Shown: positions 36,001 to 48,000 of the stretch, one piece after another
How the letters are laid out: every line of letters begins with the position of its first letter
Numbering within the stretch: position 1 is the first letter of the stretch
Assembly: GCA_012934845.2 (NCBI GenBank)
Contig: WNNJ02002447.1
Location: 1 to 64,000 of the forward strand
Origin: Pomphorhynchus laevis
Lineage: Eukaryota; Acanthocephala; Palaeacanthocephala; Echinorhynchida; Pomphorhynchidae
Length of the DNA: 64,000 nt
Direction of reading: 5' to 3'
Translations under genes and position numbers: made by a program
The notes under the pieces: generated by a model
The model's database searches: none
The model's input: only the letters and a program-made list of their open reading frames with translations
Told to the model about the DNA's origin: nothing

Positions 36001-39000
36001 TCGTCCTTCTCCATATGCTTATAGTGTCGAGGTCATCTTGAAGCTCCAAACAGTTATCATATGAACGAACACACTTCCATAACTTCAGGTCATCCGCAAA
36101 CGCTAGTACATCACATTCTAATCTTACAAGTAGATCCTGAAGAAAAATATTGAATAACAAGGGTCCTAGGACCGATCCCTGAGGAACACCTGCGTAAGTA
36201 TTTCGTGGAGGAGAAAGGTTACTCCCTAACCTAACTTGATATGATCGACCTTTCAAGAACGACTCGATCCAACGAACTACACTCGGATCAATCCCGTATT
36301 GAGCCAACAGTAAAAGCAAAAGATCGTGCGGTATTCGGTCGAACGCCCTACTAAAGTCAATGTAAATTACATCAACCATATCCCCGTTTGCAACTATGTC
36401 TGTCCAACTTTCACGTGCCGTAATTAGATTGCTAAGGCAGGACCTGCCTGTACGATAGCCATGCTGAGATGGGTGTAGTAGCTTACCTCTTTCCATGTGA
36501 GTGGTAATGTATTTATGCACAAACCTCTCGAGGCATTTGCATACAATACTCGTCAAGCATACTGCACGGTAATTGAACGGATCGTCTCTGCTACCCTTTT
36601 TATGAATGGGATGACGTAAGATTGTCTCCAGTGATCATGGATGCGCGAAGTATGTATCGACATGTTAAACATCTCTGATAGTGGCGATGCTAATAGATCA
36701 TGGAGATTCCGGAGGATAAAGGGGTGTATATCGTCTGGGCCGGCCGAAGTATATGGTGACAATCCGTGCAGTTCCCGCGAAACCTCAGCCGGGTGAACAA
36801 GCGGCATATACGACGTGAATGCCTCAGGTGTGTGCGCTATACGGAAGCCTTTAGATGGCGTGTAACAATCAAGTTCAAACGCTGTCGCTAGCACACTCAC
36901 GATTTCATCAGGTTCTCGTACAATTCTGCCGCCATGATTTAACACTGTGATTGATTGAATCATTTTTTATTTTGATTCACATACCGCCAGAATGGTTTGG
37001 AAGAAGTTCGATATGATGATATTATTCCAGCTTCATACCTTTGTCTTTTTATTTTCTTTATAGAGCTGAAACGACGACGATATTGCAGGTATTCTGACCG
37101 AAGACCTGAATTTTCAGAGATGACTTAAATAGTTTATTTCGCATCTTCAAAATGTCAAGTAACTCATGATCAAACCACGGAGGTTTAAGTTTCGAAGAGG
37201 ATTGTACTGTTTTCAATGGGGCTACGCAATCCGTAAGATAGTTGAGAGAAACAGACAAAGTTTTCCAATCATCGATATCACTGACAACACTGTTGTGAAG
37301 ACCCAATCGTACTGTAAACTTACGGAGGGCATCCGTATCCACCTTATTCCATTTGCGTTTGAAGTACTTAACTGCGTTAGGTGAATTTAGTTGCTAAAGA
37401 TTTAGTTGCTAAAAATTTAGTTGCTAAATATTGCATTTTTAAATTTATTAGAATTCAAAAAGAGTTCTTGATTATTTTATGTTAAAATTAATAAATAGAA
37501 ATTTATTAAATTGCTAATTTCAATATTCCCAAAAACTCATTGTAGATACAACACGAAATCCACGCAAAAATGAAACAAACGGTGTCGGTAAGTTGAGCTT
37601 TTTAAAAAGTCATAGCGATGACATTTATTAGCGATGTTTTGTGATTGAAATTTTGCTTTAAAAATTTCGCTTATTATAAATAATATTAAATAACATATAT
37701 AATATTATATTATTAATATTCAATTAATATAGAATATTATATATAAATATATATTATATATTTATATTATTTATCGATATTATAATTATATTAATTATAT
37801 TATATAATTAATATAAATCAGATTTATTTGTAATTAAAACATGTGTAATGTTATAATATCTTATCTGCGTTTTATTGGGCCCGAATATAATATTCAGATT
37901 GAAGCTATTTTGACACACCTGAACGACAACTTGTGTCTGGCGAATTGGATACATTAAGTTTACTCTAATGATTCCGGCTGTTTTCTATTAGACTATTCTC
38001 TTTATTAGAGATTTTACTACCTCTCTTAATCTCCAACCGACAATACAATGCAGAGAATAAATGTACTTTTCGCAATTTGCTTTATACTTTCTGCGTATTT
38101 TTCCTCTTTTTTGCATGGTAGCTGGTTTATATTAGCATAGGATTTAGCAAATGATTTAAATATAACTCATCGATCAAATGTCTGATCTAATCTGTAATCA
38201 AATAAACCATTGGGACATGCGACATCTAAACGAACACTGAGTTACGAGTAGTTTGATCTTACTAAGATGAAGATATCCGTCACCGGATTTAAATTAGGTT
38301 TTATTTTATATTTAACGACTTTCTTCAGTCAGTAAATAGGCTAAATGATCTCGAGTTATATCTCGAGCTTCAATATAGTTTTACCACCGACCTAATAAAA
38401 GAAAGCAAATGTGCAAAACTCACTGTTTCTCCGCATTTACAGCTCATTTAAAGGTCATTATGGGTATGTCAAGTCTTATTCCATTAACATACTTAAACTC
38501 ACAAGAAAAATGAAATCTGTATTTGTATATCGGCATGGATGTTAACCAGAATGCAGCGCCTATTTGCCGTGCGTACTGATCAGTGATCATTATCGTAAAC
38601 TATTTTAACTTAGAATGGGTTAACAATGCACCTCCGTGTATACTGCGTAATTTCAAAGATAGACCTGCAGTTTTAGATTGTACAGACTTCAACTCCTTAT
38701 CAACAAATCCAGTGTCATTTAAAAATGACCATTAGGTCATTTACACAGAACAGTTATACTCTTCTTTGTCTATGTTGCCAAAAACAGGTATTCCAATAAA
38801 TCTATCTTTAAAGGATAAACTAATAAACGAATGAAGGATTTTCGAGTTATTTGTTTAACTCAGGAAACCAGGACGGAGCGCAGTGATAAACTACATTTAT
38901 GACGTAACGATTTAACGAGGTCAACAAAATATAAATATTCACATTAAGAAAGTAATTAATAATAGCAAACTCAACTAAAACAGAATAAATCTTAATTATT

Positions 39001-42000
39001 TTGAATATTCATTGCTAACACGAGTTGTATTCCTTCAGCGGTCGGTTTGCTATTATCCTCGTGTGGTTGTTGAATCCTATCAGCATCACTGTACACTACA
39101 ATCAGCGTGGGTGGACCTTACCAGCAGTGAGCCCACGCCTACATTTCGTGTTTCGGTTATTTTACTGCTTCTGCTGATTCCTTGTCGCCGAAATGCTGGT
39201 TTATATTTGGCTTATATACCAAATTACACAATTAATGTGTTCTATATTTGGTGTGGGCGGTAACTAATATTCGCAATTCGAATCTACCATACACCGATTT
39301 TTTATTCCGTTCTTATAAGAAATGTTCACTGGACAGTAAACCGTAAGCTGTCTTTTTACTATTGTGAATATTGCTTACATGAGTCGCTATTCTTCATTGT
39401 CGGTTTGATATTATCCTCGTGTGCATCACCGCCCACACGAAATATAGAGCACATTAATTGTGTAATTTGACATATAAGCCAAATATAAACCAGCATTTCG
39501 GCGACAATGAGTTCAGCAGAAACAGTAACAAGACCAAAACACGAAATGTAGGCGTGGGATCACTGCTGATGAGGTCCACCCACGCTGATTGTAGTATACA
39601 GTGATGCTGATAGGATTTAAACAACATGAGGATAATATCAAACCGACCAATGAAGAATAGCGACTCGTGTAAGCAATATTCACAATAGTAAAAAGACAGC
39701 TTACGCTTTACTGTCCAGTGAACATTTCTTATAAGAACGGAATAAAAAATCGGTGTGTGGTGGATTCGAATTCCGAATATTAGTTACCGCCACACCAAGT
39801 ATAGAATACATTAATTGTGTAATTTGACATATAAGCCAAATATAAACCAGCATTTCGACGACAATGAGTTTAGCAGAAACAGTAACAGGACCAAAACATG
39901 AAATGTAGGCGTGGGCTCTATTGCTGATAAGGTCCACTCACGCTGATTGTAGTGTACAGTGATGCTGATAAGATTCAAACAACCACACGAAGATAATATC
40001 AAACCGACCACTGAAATAAATCTTAATATTTTTCAACGTCATTGATCTATTTAAAAGGCTAAAAATATTGCCGGCATCGATTGTAAGAAGATACATAACG
40101 ATTTCGATTAATTAGGTATCTTCCTAAATATGTGCTATAATTATTATTGTAATATTTTAAAATTGTAAAAGTAGTTGTATTTTAATTAAATATGTATAAT
40201 TATCGTGTATATTAATCGTAAAGATATGTATTCATGTATCTTGAAGGTGTATATATTTTCAAACATATTCATCTCTCTAATGAATATATATGTAACGTTG
40301 ACTCGCGCAGAATTGATCGTTTCCTGAAATGTCTTGGATATGTTGATGAGTTACCTTTAAAGCTCCTTAGGCAATAATTCTTTGGTATACTTCACCATTT
40401 ATAAGCGTCGTGATGTCTGGGTTATTGATTAATGCTATTAAACGACAAGGATATAATGCTTTCTTATGGGATTGAGTAAGATCAATTGTGGCTACTTTTC
40501 GAGCATAATTGACCACAATAAGTATGTTTTTAGATTTGTAAACTTGTAGATAAAATAATTACATTGTAATTCTCTAAATTTGAACTCTTTACAAAATAAT
40601 ATATAAGTGATTACAACCACTTACATATAACGATCAACTAGATAGATAAAGATTCCTTTACTACAAGAACAAAAGCATGTACCTAATATGAAATATGCAG
40701 GATGAAAAACAAAAACAACAAGTCCGAAGATCATCATTCCGCATACAAAAGCAAAGACTATACAAACTGACTAGGAGGGATCAGTGCAATCCAGCATACA
40801 ACAACGCGCCGCCCTCCGGTTAAACCATTCAGGGTCTCTCACGTACCTAAGGGTTCAGTCGAGGCGGACAATGGTAGGTAACATCGAAATGATAAGCTAG
40901 TGAAGCCTTAGTTTCTGTTCTGGGGAACGTCTACTAGAAAATAAGTCTAATCATGAGATTGCCCATGTGCACCATAGGCGCACCTGAGCATTCCATTTTA
41001 AAGACAAATGTTCGACCTTTTTCAGAGCCCATCTAGTCATCTTCAGGACACATTTTAATTTATTCAAGTATGATCCGGCCGACCATTTAGCCGTAATGGT
41101 AAACCCCAGTTATCCTATTGGATATGCAAAGACCGCGATTGATTGATTATTATAAATGGAAGAAAGAGATGAGAGTGCTAGTCTCTTTAATTTTTTCATT
41201 GTCACCATGGCGTCATTAAATACCACCAGTTGCGATTTGGAGGAATTGAGAAGAAGATTGGAAAGAGATAGTTGGTCTTCTAATCTTAAAAAGAAGCGGC
41301 TTATGTCCGAGACTACATATTTGTACCTGAGCCAGAAAACAGGGTTATGGTATCATCATTGTATACCACCAGATGTTGTTCGATTTTAAAAGGTTTAAAA
41401 AATATAATGAAGGCAGCAAGGTATAAGATAGGAGAAAGCTGGTAGCCTTGAGGCATACCTGAAATATGATATAACTGACGTTCATCAGAGATGTTCTCAT
41501 AGAAGAACCGCTTGGTATACAGCACAATCTTCATCCTGTTAACAATTGTTACAGGCAACCCGATGGACATGAGAGAAGATATAACAAAATGAATGGAAAT
41601 ACTGTCAAATGCCGCGGAAAAGTCAAGAAAAACCACTACAGCGAGCTGATGAGTGTTATCTTGACAAAACCGATGCACTTTCCAAATTGCTGAATGAACC
41701 GAGCGACTTTTTACAAAGCCATGAAAATCTGGTGGGATTATATTATGCCTACATAAATGGGCGCGGATTCTACGCGCAAGCGCTTTTTCGTAAATAGATT
41801 TGAAGGAGTTTGGATCGAAATGGGCCACAGAACTTTGGGACATATAATATTTTTTTTCTTGGCTAAAAATATCCTTCGCCTAATGTTTATACCTGCAATA
41901 CAGGACGGGGTGGCTAAAAACATTGTGATGGCGACCTCCTTTCTCTGTCTGCAAAAAACTGACAAACCCGAGTGGAGAGTGGCGCTTTGGTTTTGGAGGT

Positions 42001-45000
42001 ACCCTGAAGTGGTTCCCAGAAGTTCAGGATATCTGCAATAGATATGTCCCTACTCATGAAGTCACTCCAAGGTAGACGGACATTCTCTGACATTTAGTGC
42101 GTTAACTGTGTTCTACAGCATCGGGCATGGTCAAAAACATGCACGGAGTTTTTGACCTTTGCTCTAGAGGACATCTACTAAAAAAGAAGACTAATACCGA
42201 GATTGTCCAGGTACCCCATAGGCGTACCCACACTTTCACACTTAATGGCAGATGCTGGACCCGCTTCTGGGCCCATCTGACTTTCTTTAGTACACTTTTA
42301 AATTTAATAAAGTCTGGTCCGATCAACAATTTGATCATGATGGTACACCTTATGTATATTACTCATTATGTAAAGGAGAGGAGTGGTTGATTGTTTAATA
42401 CGGAAGAGGACTGAGATTGATAGTCCCTTCAATTTTTTCTTTGTCGAAGTAACGCCACTAAAGACAACCACCTGCGATTTAGAGCAGTTGAGGATAAGAT
42501 TGGACTTTGATATCTTGTCTTTTAATATCAAAAAGAAGCGGCTGATGTCCGAGACTACATCTATACATCTGCGTCCAGAAAATAGGGTTGTGGTATCATC
42601 AGCATATACTACTAGTTGTTGATCGCGTTTAAATGTCCTAAAGAGTATGATATAAGCTGCAAGATATAATATATAAGAAAGTAGAGAACCTTGAACTTCA
42701 TCTGTATTAGAATAAAACTGTTGAGCATCAGGGTCATCTTAATAAAAGAACCGCTTAGTGTACAGCAGTATCTGTACCCTGTAAATAATTATCACATGCA
42801 GTCCGAGGGACCTAAGAGAAGAGATAATAAAGGGAATGGAAATGTGTGACAAATGCAGCGAAAAAATCAAGAAAAACAGCCACAATGAGCCGATGAATGT
42901 TGTCCTGACAGAACCGATGCACCTCACTAACTACCGAATGGACCGAGCGACCTTTGGCAAGCCTATGAAAACTTGGTGGAATTAAATTACGCCTACTTAA
43001 ATGGTAGCGGATTATACGCGCAAGCGCTTTTTCGTAGATGGAGATGAGGGAGTTTTAAAACAAAAATGGGTGCAGATCTTTGGGCATGAGACAGCATTTT
43101 TCTTGACTAAAAATATTCTTCACATTATATTACTGTCCGCCGCATCGGATGGTGAGGCTAATATCACAGTAATGGAGACTTCTCTTCTCTGAGCAATTGG
43201 CAAAAGCTGACAGCACGAGAAGAGATTGGGGCATGGGATCTTGAAGTGCCCGGGATGGCACCCAGGCATTCAGGATATCGGTAACCGGTAAATTCTTGCT
43301 CCTTAAGTCACCGCAAGGCGGGATCGGTTGGGAAGATTGTGTGGTTCGATAATTGTATAGGGTTAGTGACTCCTTCAAAACTTTGTCTAAGCCTATGCTG
43401 CCAATCCAACCACATACCCTCCCCTTCCAGCAGACAAACCTTTCCTTCTTGAATATCTTCTAGAAGGAAGACTGAGATGGATTAAGATGAGCGATGCTTG
43501 CCCTATCTCTACTCAGCTAGAACCTATATCTAGAGCTTCAGTATTCTTTCGACAGCGCCTGTCTGAGAAAAGCCGAGAGTTAAATGAGGTGTAACATTTT
43601 AGCTAGGACCTTGAGTTTCGTTGGAGGTGATTGAATAAACGACTTTTATGAGCGATCGAAAGTATCGAGGTAGCTTGCGAATAGAGATAGGAATTAAATC
43701 GGGTCAGACTCGCATTTCCTACGACTGCAAAGAGTCAGATTGTTGTTTGGAAGAATGCTACTCTGATTGAATTAAAGTAAAACCTCCTCCTCAGCAGCGT
43801 GTCTTCCTTCAAACACCAGCAAAGTAAGTCATGCGAGATGACCACTTATTGACGCGTTTACCGTTCTTCCAGTGTTATCGCTAAACAAGACAGGGCTAGG
43901 CAAGATTAATTTAAAAGGAGAGATGATCTTAAATTGCATTTAACTATAGTTTGAGACCTTGAGAATAAGAGAAGTGAGGTGGGTTATGTATGGAGTAAAG
44001 TGGATAGTTATGTGCTTTAATAAAAATCGAGTAATGTCCTGAGAGACCGGATATATCTAGTTTTCTTTAGGACTATAACAAATGCATATCGACCAGATAA
44101 AAGACTAAGGGCAGAAGTACCTCCCGAGTTCCATTGAATTATATTCAGTGAAAACTGTTTCGAATTAATCACTAAAATGCATAGCAGAACCCTCTAGTTC
44201 GATCCAGAGGAGGAAGGCTACACTTTTTGCCTTCGTCCATAACAACATGACCACTGACCGATCCTTCTCTGAAGCATTATCATTTCTAGTCGTGATGCTC
44301 CACAGCTTACGCTGCTTTTTCAATTTCAAGGGGTAGGTTTTGCTTGAAAAGGAGCGTTTCGTAAATTTCTCGATCGGAGCATTTTGGATCTTGTGTGGCA
44401 ATAACACAGCGTCACTTAATGTCGACATCATTTCCTGTATGGATTTCATTTGTTCGGAAATCTTTATGTACCAATTTCAGTATCGCCTCCATAATCAGTG
44501 GATAGCTTCCGGTTAGGACATTAAAACCATATAAATCCTGGGCCGATTTTATAGAATTTATGTAATGTCTTCTTTGATATTATTAAAAGAGGAACACTTC
44601 GAACACGCTAGGTGTGGAAGTTCACAGTTAAAGCAGCAGAGAGTTTCATCACAGGAGGATTGCTGATCTTCGTCTATCGATGAGCAGATGCCGCAATATC
44701 TAACATTCTTGCAAGTCGACCTTCAGTTCCCCCAGCAGTGGCACTTATTGCAGTGTGGATTCGTCATATTGTCTGCAGATATGTAAGAAAATCTTAGTTT
44801 GCAACCTATAAAAGGGCCGGGACTGGAATTTGTTGGTACTCTGGCGTTGCCAATATTCGTATTAGCCAAAGCAACTGATAGGGAGAATTGTTCTACCACT
44901 TTATAAATATGATATTGTGGATATCATACTTATTTTACAGGTATAGTAAATCTTTGTCATCGAGTGCAGATATAATGTTAGGTATTTTTAACTAAAAAAT

Positions 45001-48000
45001 GTAATGTAATATAATGTTATAGTATTTTTAACTATAATGTTAGGATTTTATTATGTTTATACGGTTCTCAAGCGAAATACAATCCATTTCAGTAAATCGT
45101 GAAACTTCTACTTGATATCTGGAGAAAAACGTTTTTTTTGAAACAGTGATAGTTGTCAGTACAATACATTTTTTAAATGAAACTCGAACTTGAAAGACCT
45201 GTATATTAGATCTTTGTCATTGAGTACAGATATAATGTTAGGTATTTTTAACTAGGTCTGTATAGACTTGTAAGAATTATTTGCTACACCTTTTAGAGTA
45301 TTCTCACCAAAGTTTACGTACTCTTACGTAAACTTTGGTGTGAGTTTACCTCCTCTTACTTAAACTTCGGATATCTCATATATCCGATCAATCTTTCAAT
45401 TTATCTCGTTATAATCATAATGCAGAATTACTTTGAGTTCTTCTTAATAATCGTAAGATAAATATATTAAGTTGATGGGCTTCACACACTAAACGGTTAT
45501 GAAAACCTTACAAGTTCATATTGCTCAATTAGATCAAATCTATGTAGCAAAGTTGCAAATCTAAAATGGTAATTTTTGCTTATTTTTTCTGTTTCGTTTA
45601 GATTATCATTTTGTTACGAAACATGAGATGGAAACCTTGATTGACAACAATGAAATAATTGAGCATACACTTTTTTCACATAATTTATACGGGACAAGGT
45701 AATTTTAATATAATTTTTATAAAACAATTATGCATATAATTTAAAAAAAATATATTTTTATTTAATTTTTAATACAAAATTATATTTATAGTAATATTTA
45801 AAATGTAGATTATAAATATTAAATAAAAATATTCGATTGCAATGAATGTAAACGACAATTAATTAATTTTATCTATTTTTATACTTTGTTTAAAATGTAT
45901 TAATTATATAATATTTATTTAATTACTTATAATATTTATTTAATTATTTATTAATTTATTTACTTTTATTTTGTGCATTCAAAATGTTATAATTTATGTT
46001 TTGTATATCAAGTTTATATAGTAATAAAACTTCATTTACATTAAAACGAAATAAAGCATTTTGCAAGTTTTACGATCGACCTTTGCTTCAGTCCGAGAGG
46101 GTGCAATTTGGAAATTATTCAATAACTTTATAGAATACTTTTAAATATAAGCACGCTTTTGTATTGCGCTACGTATATATTTGATGCACCAACCGTTAAT
46201 AAATTCTAAAAATTTAGAGTTAATTTCAATCAATTATTGTCGTTCTGTGCAGGTAAAATTGTTCATAAAGTAGTCAATTTTGGTGCAATGAACGCATTAC
46301 ATGCAATGAACGTGTTTACAATTGTATGATGTTCATCATTTCACGTAATCGTCCATTTTCTATCAAACATGAATTATAAATAAATTTAAATTTGATTTTT
46401 TGAAGTTAACTGCCAACTCGACAGGGTCTTACGATTTTCTACAAATTTTCTTTTAAACTTTTATGATGCAATTATTGCCTATGTTTAACATCTCGAACTT
46501 TTTAATTGATCGTAAAATAAATATATAATAATCGTAAAATTTTTTAATATAATACTCGACTATTACTGAAATAGTAATTGTCGAGTATTACTAAAAAAGT
46601 AAAAGTATAGACTAAGTAAATATTATCTGAAGTAAATGCAGTTTTGAACTTTCATTTTTGCATGTTAGTATATACATAAAGCACTTCGAGGATTCTTGCG
46701 ATTTGAATTGTTTTCTGTCTAACATTGCTAAACATCTTGAAGAAACATTGACATTGTCGATCAAATTTCTAAATTGTTCATTCTATATTAAACTTTAAGT
46801 TTAATACTATTTTGTAAATGTTCACAGTTGCTCTCGTAAAATTTATTTCTTGCATTTGAATTTAAAAAACTGTATTAGCACAATAAATTGTAATTTACGT
46901 TTATTTTTCGAATCTTCGATTAAATTTTTTAATCGAATCTTTTTCGAATGTTCGATTAATTTTTTTATCGAACATTTTCTTTAGTAAGGAGTCGATCAAA
47001 CAAGCATCAGTACCAGGGAAAATTTGTATTTTGGACTTGGATTTAAATGGAGTTTTAAGCTTACAAAATAGTGATATGAATCCTGTGTGTGTATTTATTA
47101 TGCCGCCATCATTAAATAAACTGGTAGGCGAACTTTTTCGAATTTAAAATATGATTCATTAGAATTTTGTTTATTCATTGATTTGCTTGATCACATTTAC
47201 ATTTATTTTTCACCTATTCATTTGTCTTGTTGTCTGTTCATTTGTTTCGTTACTTTTACATATGTTCTGATATTTTTGAATTTGTTTCGGCTTTGAATTT
47301 ACTCCTTCATATGAGAACAAAAATATCAGCATAAAAAGACGCAATGGATTTAAGAACAAATCAACACCAAAAAATATTAACAGAAAATAATTAAATAGTA
47401 AAATAGTTATTTATTATTTAAATTAGTAATTTATTCTTTAGTTTTAACATTTTTTAATATTTAGAAAATGTTTTTCTGTGCTTTCAAAATTCTATTTGTT
47501 CTTAAATTTTTATTTTTATTATTTTTTTCTCCTTTGATATTGATTTTGATAATAATTAAAATATATTAAATTAATTTATCAAAATTTTAACAATTATTTT
47601 ATTTAATATTGTATAATCGACTGTGAAATCGATCGTAAATTATCTTAGATTATAACCTTAGTTTCACTATAATATACTCCTTTTATATTATATATTTCAA
47701 ATAATTTTTATAATTAAATAATATTATAATAATATTATATAATCTATTTCTATATATTTTGATTTTGATCTCTTTGATGTTTTTCTGGTATTCAGTGTTC
47801 TTGAATACTAAATATAATTGTAGCTAATATGTAAATACCTACTCTTTTATTTCCTAAGAATTATGCAAGAGCTACTGAAATATTGTAATTTTAAAGTAAA
47901 ACAATTTTTACTTTCTTTTTATTATTGTACTAAACAATAAAGAAATGAATGTGTTTAATAACGTGACGTTGTTTAGTTATAAGTAACTGCAAATAAGGTT

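Noticed and set aside
41156-43192. + strand open frames over 41.1-43.2 kb
   Set aside because: They are antisense shadows of LINEs N and O, which have RT motifs on the - strand.
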